Below are positions 12,737 to 26,811 of a stretch of 64,000 bases of DNA, in pieces (the first letter of the stretch is position 1; every line of letters starts with the position of its first letter). Position numbers and translations under genes: made by a program. The notes under the pieces were generated by a model. The model worked only from the letters and a program-made list of their open reading frames with translations. It was not told the origin of the DNA and made no database searches. The stretch is taken from positions 1 to 64,000 of the forward strand of contig JAGTJL010000007.1 of assembly GCA_020746875.1 (NCBI GenBank). The letters are read 5' to 3'. Origin of the DNA: Rhexocercosporidium sp. MPI-PUGE-AT-0058. Its lineage: Eukaryota > Ascomycota > Leotiomycetes > Helotiales.

Positions 12737-15700
12737 AAAATAAAATAAAAAAACCAGTTAAGTTTAATTTCACGAAAGCCGCGATATTAGGAAGATCGCG
12801 AGACTAGTAATTACTACGTATCCCGAAGACCCGGAAATTATTCGATAAGTAATTTAAAGTATTTAACGCTTAATTAACTGGGTTTATAATTAATTTTACG
12901 AGCTCGGAGGATATACTAAGTAAATATTCCGTAGTATTAATAATAACTTAAGCGAGAAGCCTATAGAAAAAGTCGGTAATAATATATTAATTACGTATAT
13001 TAAAGTATAATAAAAGCTTATTAGCTTTTTTCTTAAATTACTCTTATAAGAAAAACGATTTAAGTTAAAGTTTAATAATAAATAAGAAGTATTATTATAA
13101 ACGCTATTAGCGGCGGAGGATTACTTAGTTAGGAAAGAAGCCGTACTGAATCTTAGTTTAACTTTAATTAATTAGAAAATAATTAAAAGCGCGTTTTTAT
13201 TATTAATAATATATTAAATATTAATAGATAGTTTTTATACGTAAAAAGTATAATAAAAGACGGCTATAGAATTTCAATATACTTTATCGCCGTTAGCTTA
13301 TTACGTACGCCTTATATCGATGGCTAGTTAAATTCGCCAGGATTTAATTATAAAAACTATTACGGCAGAAGCGTATTATAAGAAATATATTCACAAGAAC
13401 TTTTATATTATATTTAATTATATATAATAGCTGCGGAATTATATTAAAACAGCGGAAAGCGATTAATACAGGAATTCAATTATTACTTAAAAAGAAAATT
13501 CCCGTTCGCTATAATATAAGAGAAACGACTTAAAATTAAATAAAATAAAAAAGAGGTTAATAAGCTTACTTAAGGATTTAAAGGAAAAGCTGCTATCCGA
13601 GTTAGTTTTCCGTAATACGTCGTTTTTCGAGGAGTATATACCGAATAAATTTAAGGATAATTTAATATAAAATAAAAGAGAAGAATACTTCTTAAATATA
13701 TATAATAATAAGCTCGGGTATGTGAAAGCAGTTAATAAGTAGAAGGTAGCCTTAAATACGGCTAAAGATTACTTAATAAGAAAAGTAATAATATAAAAGA
13801 TGTAATTAATTATAAAGAAAAAGCGAAATATATAAAATAAGTAAGCTAATACTTACGAGGCTATATAATATATTAACGCTAGAAGAGGCGAAGAAATCAT
13901 AAGTTAAAAGATATATAGCCTGCCTCCGATAATTAATAATAATAATATATTTAATAGAAAAGCTGACGGCAAGAATACAGGAATTACTTTTTATACGTTA
14001 AGTAAACGATTAAATAGGTCATCGAAATATTATATTAATATAAAATCTGATTATAATCGTTAATACGTATAATAAAATAAACGCGTTAAAAAAAACGCTA
14101 ATTATAATTATAAGATTCCTATCGGAACGAGTAAATTAGATTATAATAGCGTGGATTTTAACGATTATTTTATTTTAAGTGGCGATTTAAGCGATAATAA
14201 AAGAAAAGAATTGCTTGCCTTTTTCTAGCTTTTTACTTTAAAATAAAAATAAAATCTAATTATTAAATAAATTAACGGTAATACTTAAGACCGAATTAAA
14301 GGCCCAAATAAAAGTTAAGTTATACGAGTAAGCCTAGCGTTAAGTAATAATCGCGCTTAATAAGAAGTTTATATAAACGGGTTATATAGCCGGTATTAAC
14401 GCTTATATCTTATAATTAAGTTATAATAAAGAAATAAAAGAGTATTATTACGCGCTTTAAATAAATAACTTAATAAGTCTAAGTTTAAAACAATCGATAC
14501 CTTCCGCGGAATATCGAAACGCTAATATACGTTCTAAGGGTTTAAACGAGAAGGTTTTAGAACTTCGTCTTAACCGTTTAATAATAAATTAATACTAAAG
14601 ACTTATACTTAAGTCTTTTAGAAATCTCGGCAACGTAAAATTAATATTATAAAAAATATTAAACGAATTTTAATTAATTTTTTATAAATTAAAACTTAAA
14701 AAAAAGCTGCGATAAGCGCGAAATTACTTTAGATTTTTATTTATAAAAAATAATTATAAAAAATTAAAATATAATAAAAGCTAAAGCAATTATACGACTT
14801 AATAAGTTTTCGAACAATAGCGTAATAAAAATAATAAAAGTAATAATAAAAATAAAACGAAATATTATATAATAACTTTAATTAAAGCAAAAAGACTCTC
14901 GCATATATAATTCCGGCGAGCTTAAGCCTTAGCAAAGTAACTTTTATATTTATACCGTATATTACTCTACGACAAGAAGTTATAAAGCATTATTAAGACT
15001 TAAGTATATCGGCCGACGTACTTACCGCTAATATAATGCCTTATATAAATGTAATATTTGCAGTTCCTAAAGTAGCTACGGTTAATTATTTTAAGAAGTG
15101 AATTCAATTAATAATAAAATAATAATTATTAAAAAAATAGTTTTCGACGAATACTATTACTTAATAATAAATATAAAATAGCGATTAACTTAAGAAATAA
15201 TAAGTAATTTATTTAAAAATCCGGCGTCTTTAGTAAATATATTATATAAAAGGTTTTCTTATTTACGACGCTCTTAAAAGAAATACGAATAATAATATAT
15301 AATTAAATAAATATAAAGTCGAGCTAAGTAAAAGAAATAATAAAAGAAATTATAAGAAAAACTTACGCTATTAGGTTCAAGTAATAAAAGATAATATAAA
15401 ATATAAAATAAAATAAAGAAGATTTAAAAGAAGCAGGACTAACGTCGAAAGTCTTAATATATATAATAAAGAAAGCTTTTAAAAAAGATTAATAAAAGCG
15501 TTAAGTATTAAGTTTTTTTATAAAAACTTATCTTTAAGTAATAAAAATAAGATAATAACAGGTTTTAAGAAGCTAATAAGTAAATAATAATAACAATAAC
15601 GGCGGCTAATAAAAGACTAAATTTAAAATAATAATAATAATATATATTATAAAAGCGTTTAAGATTCTAGATTATTATTAATAATAAAACGAGCTAGCCG

Positions 15701-17428
15701 GAATAATAACGTAATAGATTTAATCTTAATTATTTCGGAAAATAACTAAGAAAACTGAAAATTAATTAAAAGCCGAGAGCGAAGGAAATAAAGGAATTAA
15801 TATAAACGAAAGAATATAAGAGACGGATTTTGTCGGCATATATAAACGAAATCTAAAGTAATATAAAAAAGGAAATATAAAGTGCATAATTATAAGGCTT
15901 AAGATTTTAATACGCGTATAATAGAACCTCTGATTCCGTTTATTAAAAAGCCGTAATTAAATATAAATACTCCTCGAGGCGTAAATTAAGTATTTTTTTA
16001 ATATAATAGATTTAGTATATCCGCGACGTTAATAGTAATACTTTTAGCCAAATAGTCTAATTCGTTAAAAAGGAATTATAATTAAATTAGTACTTATACG
16101 ACGTCTTTAAGCTAATAATATTAAATTTAATATTAATAAATATAATTAAAAGTAATAAAAATATCGTTATAATAACTCGTCTCGAAAGTAAATATTATAA
16201 CTTTAAGTTATTTATATAATAAAGAATCTTCGCGTATTATCGCCTCGCCTTCGAGAATTCCAGAAATACTTAAGCTTATAAATAAATAAGCATGAAGGTT
16301 CAAGTATAAAAAATGATTAAGGTAAAAAATACGCTAATTATAAAATAAGAAAGTTCGCAGATTATTAAGCTCGGGGACTGAAATCGAAATAATATAAAGT
16401 TATTAAATAAAATAAGCAATAAATAAAGAATAATTATAAGTTTATATTTAAAACGGCAAGGTTTTTAGCTTATATAAGTATAAAAGTTATTTAATTGGTT
16501 TTTATAATAACGTAAATAAGTAATTCGGCGTACGCTAAAGTAATAAAGAATTAATTACTAATAAAAGTAAATAAGAAATAATAAGCGAGATCGAATATAA
16601 TAAAAGATTATTAAGAAAAAGAAGAATAATAACGAAATGCTTATAATATTAATTATAAGGAAATACGAAAAAGCGACGTATTCGTAAATTAAATGTAATA
16701 ATTGCGACGCGAAGTAATTAATATATAAGAAGTAAAAATAAAATAATAATAGTAAAGCGGAAATATTTAAGTCGGAGTTATATTAAAAGTATTATATATT
16801 ATATAAATAACTCTTATATGTATAAGAAAGCAGTTATATATAAGATAATATTATAAAAGATATAATAATATTAAATTAAAAAGTCGAAAGATAAAGGATA
16901 TTTTTAAGGCTTATAAGGTTCGAAAGCGGCTAATATAAATAACTTAATCGAGGTTTTAAGCAAAAAGCTTAAAAGTAAGTAAGACGTTTTTTAGATTAAA
17001 TATAAGTAATTTTATATATATTATAATTTAGATTAAAATAAAATAAATTATAAAATAATACGTCTCGATTAATAATTAAAAAATTATTTCTTTTATAAAT
17101 CGAAAGAAATAAAAGCTTCTGAATATAATTATATTTTAGCCCTTACGAATATAAAAGTAAAGATATAATTTAATAACGTATAATAAGAATAAATTTAAAT
17201 TAATTATTTTATAAATAAAAACTTATAAAATATTAAATATTTAATTATTATTTATAAAGTTAATTAGTATTAAAATAAGAGATTAATATAAGTAAGAAGA
17301 GAATACTCGAAAAGGAAAGTAACTAATAAGGATATATTAAATAACGTATTATTTAAAATAAAAAAAGTATAAGTATAATTAAAATAAATTAAAATTAATT
17401 AAAATTATATTAAAATTAATTCTTAAAA
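12737..17428. other. RIP-degraded AT-rich block between two LTR elements
   Basis: AT-rich sequence with no intact gene. Its left part holds a long degenerate forward frame (separate entry). From about 14.7 to 17.4 kb further broken coding-like stretches occur on the plus strand, for example near 14990-15090, but none could be assigned. TIR-like motifs occur near 14731 and 17210. Confidence 0.75.
12960..14230 (+). pseudogene. Long degenerate reading frame of unknown family
   Basis: Over the part checked codon by codon (13101-13690) one plus frame reads as normal protein broken only by TAA and TAG and never TGA, as expected if RIP turned CAA, CAG and TGG codons into stops. Recognisable pieces include AAEDYLVRKEAVLNL (about 13113), YTLSPLAYYVRLISM (about 13278) and SFFEEYIPNKFKDN (about 13624). 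The frame appears to continue to about 14.23 kb. The composition is not that of reverse transcriptase, integrase or a classical DDE core that I can recognise. It may be a gag-like or accessory protein of an unlisted mobile element, or a captured gene. Confidence 0.42.
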
Positions 17429-17663
17429 TAATATATAATAATTAAGAGTTATATATATAAAAAAGTAAGATAATAAGCGGTTTTAAAATCATAAACGATT
17501 TTTAATAAAGGAATAAGGTTATTACGTTAAACTTTATTTATTAATAAAGCTAATAAGAATTATTTATTATATGTATTTTTGTCTATTATATAAGAACTAT
17601 TAATTAAAACTTTCGCGTATTTTTGCTATAATTCCTTAAGGGAAAAGCTGGAAATTAAGAACA
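17429..17663 (-). repeat. LTR (left copy, 3' LTR of the minus-strand element)
   Basis: It matches 26812-27049 through shared stretches such as AAGCGGTTTTAAAAT, ATAAACGATTTTTAATAAAG, TATTACGTTAAACTTTATTT and GCGTATTTTTGCTATAATTCC. It ends AAGAACA on the plus strand, where the right copy has AGGGACA. The left boundary is uncertain by a few bases because both copies start in AT-only sequence. Confidence 0.85.
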
Positions 17664-17999
17664 GAGCTTAGACTTAATAGCCGTCGATCAAGAAAACTTA
17701 TAAAATCTAATAATAATCCTTACGTCAAACTTTAAGCTCATAATAACTCAACCGCTGATTTCCGAAGCCCGATAATTTAATTAAAAATAAAGTATTTATA
17801 ATATAAAAAATTAAAAGCGTAAAAGAAATATAAAAAAGCTAAAAATTTGCAACTTATCAGCCGTACCTGCTCTACTTATCTTTAGCTTAACCGTCACAGT
17901 CTCGGAGTACTAAGCTCCGTTTCTAAGCATACTATATTAAAATTATTAATATTTAAGTAAACCTTTTATATTACTAATAATAAATCTAACGATCTTTAT

Positions 18000-20900
18000 T
18001 ATTAATATAAAATAATTACAATAATTCATTTTCCTTACAATAACTTATAGCTTATCGCGCGCTCTATCGTCTATTTGAATATATAAATTAATTTCATTTA
18101 TTTAACTTTACAAACTTCTTTAGATCTTAAGTCGTCTGATTACGCGTAACCTCTTAATCGTTATATATCTTCTTTTCAAACTAATAGCTTATCTATTATA
18201 ATCCTAAGAGTTATTCTAATTAAAATAAATCTTTCTCATTATAAAGTATTTAAATAATATTAAAAAAGAATTTCTAGTCTTCAATTACTTTTAAAGATTT
18301 ATTATACGAGCCTGCTTCGGTAATATATCTCGGAGGGTTATTGTTTTCAGCGCTTAGCTTATTAATATATTAAGACTATTAATACTCTAAAACAGCTCGT
18401 CGAAAGAACCTCGTTTAACTTATCATTTAACTTTTCGTAAGATTTAATAAAGAATAAGTGCTCAATTAGATTCTCCTTTTAGAGTCGCTATTAAGTATTA
18501 CTTAATCGTTCGACTTATCTCGTAATTCTTAGACTTTTCGCTTTATATTAATAAAGATATCGCGTCTTTAAGTTAACTTAAAGTTATCGAAGGTCTCTGG
18601 CTCTTTTATTAAGTCTTTTGTACTCTCCGCTTTTATTAAGTAAATTCTAATTATATTAAGCTTAATTAAGATTTAATCTTTATTATTATTATTTTCGGTA
18701 TCTTTTTTAGTATTTTTAAAGTATTTAGGTTTTCTTAAGAGAATATTTGTTATTATATACGTAATACTTTTAATATAGCGCACTTCAAAGTCGAAAAGCC
18801 TAATTTAGGCGAGCTAACGAGTAAGCATCGTATTAAAATAGTTATAAGCAGCTTTTTTAAATTAAGTAATAAGAATATTTACGTTAATTTTTATAATAAA
18901 ATAAACTCTTATAAGCTAGATTTTGAGCTTTTTAAAAATTAAAAGTATACTTTTATATTCTCTTTTTATAACGTCGTAATCTTGTTCTGCTTTCGTCTAA
19001 AAGCCGCTTTTATACCTCGCCGGTCTAAGCTTATTATTTTTCGAATTACGTTAATTAAAGAAACTATCTTATTCGACTCCGCTAGAATTTATAAAAACGA
19101 CGATTTCGCTAACGTTCTTAAAGTAGTCGATTTTATAAAGCATTAAAAAAAAGTATAAAATATCTTAAAAGATTCTTATTATTTAGTTATAAATTACAAG
19201 GTTCTATATAAATTTAATTCTTTTTTTAATAAAGTCGTATAATAACTCGGCTAATAAACGAAAGTCTTTAATTTAAATACGAAAATAAATAATTAAACTT
19301 AAAAATCTTTTAACTTTTATAACGTTCTCTGATTCTTTCTATTTCTATACTTTAATTAAGTATATAACTGAAAGTTCTCTTTCTTACGAGTTATATACGT
19401 AATTAATAATATTTATATTATTGTAATAAAACTGAAATTTAAAGCTTATAATAGCTTTAGCGCGCTTAAAGCGTTTTAGCGTCTTATCGAAATTAAAAAG
19501 GTATTTAAAAACGAACTGGCGAATTTCAGGCTATACTTCCTTCCGATCGTAATTTATATATAATCCTTTTACGTTAACGTCGTTTAAGAACGGCATTATA
19601 ATAAAAAGTATAATATCTTTTAGTATTTTACCGATCGTTCTTACGAATTAAATAATAGAATTTATAACTTCTTAAGATAGCGTCGTATTTCGGACTAATC
19701 CGATATTAAATATAAAGAAAACCGTTATATCTCGGCTGCTTTAATATAATATTTATTAATTATAACTTAAGTATAAATCTATTAGGCTCGCGATATAATA
19801 ACTTATAAATTCCTTTAAAAATTCGTTAATAAAAAGAAGTAAATTAGCGTCTTTTAAAGTAATTATATTAAGTATAATTACTAAGTTAATCAAGCGGTAC
19901 TTTCTTAATTCCTTCTTCTTAATTAAGAATTAAGCGTTATAATATAGTCTTTCAAAGAGTTCGAAAACCTTATATTTAAGTTTATTTTTTATTATCTTTT
20001 TGACTTTAAGAGCTAACGTTTTAAGAAATAAAAAGTATAATACTTATTAAGCTTTATAGTTTATTATTTTAATAATTATAAGTAACGAAATATTCTTATA
20101 GAATTTCTTATATTTAATTTAATTAAATATAATAATACTTTCTTAATTTAATATAATTTCGTCGAAAAAGGCTCTTTCTTTTAGTTATAATATATTTTTA
20201 ATATTTAAAATAATAAGTCGCTTTTCTGTAATTTTAAATCCGCGAAAAAAGCTAATAAAATAAAAAAATAAAATATTTTAATACTTCTTAACTTATTCTT
20301 AAAGAAAATCCCTTTCTTTAAAAACTTTGTATTAGTTTTTATAGCCTTTAAGCGTATCTTTTATTTTATTTATTTAATTTATAAACTTAATCTTTTTATC
20401 TTTTGTTTTATATATAATATAAACTTACGAAACTTATTTACGTTCTTTAAATAAAGACGTTATTAATAAAATATTATAATCCGTAATAAATTAAAAAATA
20501 AGCTCGATTTTCTCAGTTAATACGGTATTAAATATACGTTCTTTATTAAAAGGAGCTTTAATAAAGTTTTTATAAAAAGAGTAATTATAAAAGTCCGTTT
20601 TTAAAATCATAAATTCTCGCTTTATATATTTAATAGAAATATATAAGATATCTTTAAAAAAAGAATTACTTTCACTTTTAAAGGTTTCTTTATTCCTTTT
20701 ATAAAAAAGCTCGTCCTCGAGCTCAAAGGAAGTATCTTTTAAAGAGTATTCGACGGTACTAATTATAAAGCTTTAATTATAGCTAATTACTTATTTTCCG
20801 AGTTAGTTTTAGACTTTAAATAATCTAATTCCGGATTTAATAATATTCTACTAGCTTAGCTTTTAAACTTCGCAGTTTCAATGCTTTTAACGTATTTCGT

Positions 20901-21300
20901 AAATTCAGCTACTTTAATAATAATAATTAATCGCGTAATCTTATTTTATAAATTAACGTAAACTAAACCGCCTTTTATATTAAATAAGTATTTAAATAAA
21001 ACACGCGTAATCCAAAAGAATAAAAATCTAAGAATAATTTTAATACTTGAGATATTTATAATATAAAACTTAATAAAAATAATACAATCTCTTATTATTA
21101 CCGGGACGTTATCCGCATATCCTAGAAATCGCGATTTTGCGCTTATAATATTCTTTAAAGCTATAAAATCGCTTTTTATAATAAAGACTTTTAATTAAAT
21201 AATAATATTATAAAATATATAACTGACTTCTGCGCCGGAATTAAGAATAACTTGGATATTATTAAATCTCGTCCTCTTAAGTATAATAATAATATACTTC
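18000..21300 (-). pseudogene. Gypsy-like pol remnant (protease, RT, downstream domains)
   Basis: On the minus strand at about 21245-21218 the sequence reads NSGAEVSYI, where an active retropepsin would have D-S-G-A; the Asp to Asn change is a RIP-type transition. The following 150 codons look like a protease fold with few stops. At about 19605-19563 the strand reads PFLNDVNVKGL, the fungal gypsy variant of the RT catalytic motif, again with Asp to Asn. RNase H and integrase should follow to about 18.0 kb, and coding-like sequence is present there, but I could not pin catalytic residues. Confidence 0.7.
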
Positions 21301-24250
21301 GGCGTTAGAGAGTATTATTTATAACTCGGTCCTTAAAGTATATCGATTAAATAAACTTTAGCGGTTAATAATAAATTGATTTTAAATTCTCTTTTTAAAA
21401 CTATTACTCTTTAAAGCGCTATTAAAATCGCGGTTAAAGTTATAAGTATTAAATTAAAGAAAGAAATTAAGCTTAATAATAATTAAAAAGTTAATTGCTA
21501 AATTAGCATTTCTTATATTAAGAAGATTTAATACTTTTATTTCTTTTATTAAATTTAAAGCTTATACGTAAGTTTAACTCGAGATATAATAAAGTAAATA
21601 ATAACTCGTTATTCTTATTTAAAGAAAATACGTTTAAGTTATCGCGAAGCTCGTAGTTCTCTTAATATAAAATCCGAAGTATTAACTCGAAATAATAAAA
21701 AGCGTTAAAATATAATATTATTCCTTTTCTAATCGCAGTCCTAAAGAGCTTTTATATACTTTATAATCTTAATATTAATAATAACGATTTAATCCTGAAT
21801 CTCTTAATTAATAGTCTTCGGTCGACTTATCTTTAATAAGTCGATTAAAATAAGGATTTCTTTTAAAATTAAGTTTTTAAGAAGTTCTTTTTGAATAAAA
21901 AGCTTATTTAACGTATTATTTAATATATAATTATTCCGTGATAGTGCTTAATATACGCGAGGTCGGCTTAAAGTCGTTTTAACGACAATAAATAAGTTGC
22001 TTTTAACGCGTTTTTAAATAATCCTTGTAAAAAATAATTTAATAATAATCGGTCTTTTTCGACTTATAATTAAAATAACTTTTTTTAATTTCTTAAAAAT
22101 AATATTATTATTATTATCTTTTACGATAATCCGAGTAAGTTTTGCTTTAAATGCTTTAATTAAAGAATTTACGTTTATAAGTTCTTGAAATTTAATAATA
22201 TTCTTAACTTCTTCGCGAACTTTTAATTTTTCGTAATTAGCTTAAGCTTTAAGGCGTTTTTAAAATAAGGTTCTAGTTATATATAATTCGGCTCTTATTA
22301 TTACTTTAAAAGTAATAATATTTTATCGTCTTATTTCTATAAATGCTATTTCGAAGTTATTATTTATTCTTTTTAAATCGAAAGTAGTAAGTACGTTTTA
22401 AACGTTAATTAATTTTATTATATTAAAAAATTAAATAATAAAAATATTTAAATAATCTTAAGGCTTTTAACTTGCTTTTAATATTAGACTTTCTAAAGCT
22501 AACTTCGGCATAATATTTTATTAAGCTAAAAGAGCTTCTTAAGCGTCCCGGAGCTTCCTCTGAATTACTTTTTCTTTTTACTTTAAGTTTAAGTCTTTTT
22601 TTATATTAATTATTTATAAAATAAAGACTTTTTTTTTTAATTTATCCCGAGGAAATTAAACTACTTAAGCTTTTATTCCTTTTTTTTAAAAGCTTATATA
22701 AATATAATTATTTTTATTCTTATAAATAATTCCTAAATTAAGCTATTTTTTAAATTCGTAATATTAATTTTAATACTTATAGAATCCTTAAAATCTAGCA
22801 CCCGAAATCGGCTTATTAAAGCAAAAGAGGCATCCGATACTTATATCGTTTTTCGTATTAAAGCGTCGATTATATTTAAAACTTGCTTTAGAATCTTAAT
22901 AAAATACTTTAACTTCTTTAGAATATGCGATCGACTTATAAGTAAATAAAGCCTTAACTTCGGCTATTAAGTTTAAATTCTTTCTTTTTTTTATAATAAC
23001 GTATAAAATACGCAAGTTATTTAATCTTTCCGTAATTATATTAATATTTTGTTTTATAACTTAATTAATATCGCGAATCAATTTTTTAATAATAAGAATA
23101 ACTTCTTTTCGAATATGCTTTTCTTAATTCGGTCTAAGATAAAGCACCGAACTTTTTTTAAAAACGTCGTCGATCTTTTAAGTTAAAGAACTATCTTTAT
23201 ACTTTATAAGCTCGGGGCGAGTTATAAGATTAAGCCCCCGAATTATACTGCTAAAAAAGGAGTTTTGCTATTACTCGACTTAAATCGAAGGCGGTCGGCT
23301 TAAATAATTTATATAAATAATACTTCTTTCTTAATTAACGTATTAATTTCCCGCTTGACTCGGAGTAAGCTTTTTATTTTAACGTATATTTTATCGAAAG
23401 ATTATATATTTTCTATATTAAAAATATTATTATCTTTTATAAAAATTCTAGCTTTCCGCCTAAAATATTTAAGTAAAATTATTAAAAACTTTATAATTAT
23501 TTGCCGCTTTATAATAATTTTCTTTCGTATATAAACTTAATTAACTTCTTTAAAAGCTCGAAGGAACTATTGAAATTAAGATTTAAAAACATCTTCCGCG
23601 ATATATTTAAAGTTATTAAATATCTTTTTTAAGTTTTAAAAAATATAATAATATTACTTAAGGTCGAACGTTCGGTATTTTCTTATAACTTCCTTAATTA
23701 ATTCTTAATAAGTATTATTAAAGAAGTCGGGGAGCTACTTAATATTTTAGCTTACTTCGAGAGTATAATAGTCTACGACGTATTATTTCTTTTCGGCGTT
23801 ATTTATAATACCTTGAGCCGTAAAAAGCTGCTTTAAAATCTTGAAAAACTTAATATTATTCTTATTAAAATATAAGCAGCTAAAAGTGCTTAAGATTAGC
23901 ATAGCTTAAGCTATTACGAAATAAAAAAGTCTTTTAATAAAGTCCGTAATAAGTCGTATAGCCTGAGATATAAGCTATTAAGACGCTGTATTATTAGAAA
24001 TAAGTTCGTAATAATAATTATTTAAAGCCTCGTTTATTTTATATAATATAAAAGTTTCAGTAAGTTTATATTATTTTAACGTAAGTCGTATTAATTAAAA
24101 AGCCTAAATAAAAGTAGCTTAAGCCTAAAGCGGTGCTATATAACCTATATTAGCAGGGTTAAGTCTCCTTTACTTCGGAGGCGAATATAATATAGCTTGA
24201 GAATATATAAGCTGAGTAAGTATTATATAAGCCGGTAAAGCTTGAGAGGC
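21300..24250 (-). pseudogene. Gag-like remnant upstream of the gypsy protease
   Basis: Minus-strand sequence between the leader and the protease reads in stretches as a charged, helix-prone protein, for example near 23080-22780, with RIP-type stops. This is where gag would lie. No zinc knuckle was confirmed, and boundaries are approximate. The plus-strand reading at 24303-24512 in the same region is hydrophobic low-complexity sequence and is not considered a gene. Confidence 0.4.
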
Positions 24251-26140
24251 GGCCTAAGCTCTTGTATTAAAGTTTTCTGAATAGCCATCGCTTTAATTAT
24301 AATTGAATATATTTTATTATAAGTTATTACCGCTATTTCTGTTTTTCTTTTTTCTTTTACTTATAATTAGAGCATCGTTTATAAATATTCCCGGTAATAT
24401 TAATAAAATAGAATTAATAATTCCAGCGATATTAAGCTTTATTAAAAGCTTAATAAGCACGAAGGTAAAAGAGCTTATAGAGCTTATAAAGCCTATCTCA
24501 GTAATAAAGTAATTTATAATCGGGATTATAAAGCTTCCTCGGGTTATAGAAAAGTTATTAATAAGTCGTTCAAGCTCCTTGCCTTTCGGATTACTACTAA
24601 AAGCGTTATTTTTAATATTATTTTCGAATATAATTAATTTTTCTTAATGAAATTAATAATTTATTAAAAAGTAAATACGCTTAATATTATTAATAAAAAA
24701 GTAAAAGATATAATATATTATATTAAAAAAAGAAGAATATACGAGCTCGAGAAAACAAAAGAAATATATAAGTAAAATATTAAGTTAAAAAGCTTATAGC
24801 TTTAGGCTTTTCCCGGGATAATAAAGCCCGAAAGACGCCGAAGTCTAAGCCTCTTGTCTTTATAATAAATAAACGTATAAGCTTAAGCAAAGTAAATAAA
24901 TTTCGTTAAATACTAAAGCTTTATTATTATTAAAGTTAATTTCGGCGTAAAATAACTTAAGACCGAAACTAACTAAAAAAGCATAAGGTAAAACCCCGTA
25001 TACTTTTTTATTAAGCTCCGTCTCGTTAGCTTAAAGTAAGCTTTTAACGGAAAAAAAAGAAAAGGAGTAATAAATACGCTTATTAAAAGTGCGATTAATA
25101 TTAAAATTTACCGAATTTATTTTAAATAATTTACTTCTTGTTTTCCGAAGTATTAAATATATTTTAATATTAATTAAGGCGTTTCTAATAGCGTAATCCG
25201 GTTATTTTCGGTCCGATTTTTTTAGCATCGATGCTCCACGTGCTAAAGCTGGCTTTTCTAGTAATTTAAGTATTTTTATATTAAAAGTAAGTAATTTCTT
25301 TTTAAACTTCTTATACTTCTCGTTATATTATAGAAAACTGTCGAAGTGCCGTATTTAGTTTTACTTTAAGAGCTAAGAGATTTCTAAGTAAATAAGTTTA
25401 TATTAATTTAAGCACTTATCGGTTTCGGTCTTTATAATTAATATAAGAGGCCTTTAAGCTTTTTTACGTACCTTACTTTAGCTTTTCTACTTATTCCTTA
25501 CGTTAGTTATTAAAATATATGAAAAAGAAAATACTAAGTATATAATAAGAGAGTAATAAAGTAAGTGTCGGAAAGTAAACGTAGGAAATACTTATTTAAC
25601 GAATACTAAAGATATTATATATTTAAGGAGTATAATTTATTAAGAAAGAAAAGAGATATAATTTAAATAAAAAGGAAAAGTTATAATAATAAAAATTATT
25701 ATTATCCTTAAAGGATATTGCCCTAAAGGCTATCTTAAATACAGCAAGATGCAGCTTAATTACGTAATAAATGGATCTCTGAGGTCAACCCTACCACAAT
25801 ATACTAAGTAGGCCTTTAAAACCAGACTTAATAGACGATACGGCTTATTCCGTAAGTGTCGCTCGACATTACTCTAGCTAAGAACTAAGCACGTCTAATA
25901 GCGCCGGCACATAACTATTTAATAAAACGAGTTATAAACGAGGTCTAGCGATATAATAATAATAACACTAATTAAATAAAGACTTTTAATAAGCGTAAAT
26001 AAACAAAGTATTACTTATTATTAACCTCTTTTAAAATATAACTTTTTAAAATATAAGTCCGTGCCCGCCAGGGGGGCACAGAGCCGCAAGTGGTCCGCGC
26101 CCCTCTTTTGGATCGCAAAAGGAGCCTTACATAAGAGGTA

Positions 26141-26449
26141 GGACTTTTAATAATACCTCTTATATCCGGCTTAATATCTCTCTCGAAGGGTATATATTCT
26201 CAGCCTTACGTCTTGTTTTCCGTCGTCCGTCGCACTGTATTATAGGATTAAATATAATTAAAATATTTAATATATTTTATATATTATAAAACGGAGGACT
26301 TTTAATAGTATCTCTTATATCCGGCTTAGCGTTTCTTTTAAAAGGTATATATTCTCCGCCTTACGTCTTATCTTTTGTCTTCCGTCGCACCGTGTTATAA
26401 GACTAAATGCAATTAAAACATTTAATATATTTTATATATTATAAGACGA
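26141..26449. repeat. Two-copy tandem repeat, about 155 bp, in the element leader
   Basis: GGACTTTTAATA starts at 26141 and again at 26296, each followed by TCTTATATCCGGCTTA, GGTATATATTCTC, GCCTTACGTCTT, CCGTCGCAC and an AT-rich TTTAATATATTTTATATATTATAA end. The units lie in the presumed 5' leader of the minus-strand LTR element. The first unit is preceded by a GC-rich island (26058-26130), unusual within this AT-rich block. Confidence 0.8.
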
Positions 26450-26811
26450 AAGTCTTCTAATAAGCTTCGTCTTAATGACCGTTATAATACTAAGCTTATA
26501 TAAACTCGCTCGAAAGTAACAATTTTAACTTAAGCGCCTAAAAATAATATAAGACTTATAAATATAATATATAATTACTTAATATACTAGATTATATAAA
26601 AATATAATACTCGTACGCAAAAAGAGTCGAATTTAAGACGGAAATAATAAGATAAATAAACTAATGTCTTATTAAATAATGTTTTACCGGAAACCGCCTT
26701 AATTAGCAGCGCTTAAGCTAATCACAGCACCCGAGTTTTAGTGTTTTACCGAAATACCACCGTCACATAAGAGGTAAGAACGCGAAACCGAATTAATATA
26801 ACAACTCGCTA

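Noticed and set aside
1..17428. Intact genes in the AT-rich block
   Set aside because: All frames there are broken by RIP-type stops; the few open pieces of 60-95 codons belong to retroelement remnants.
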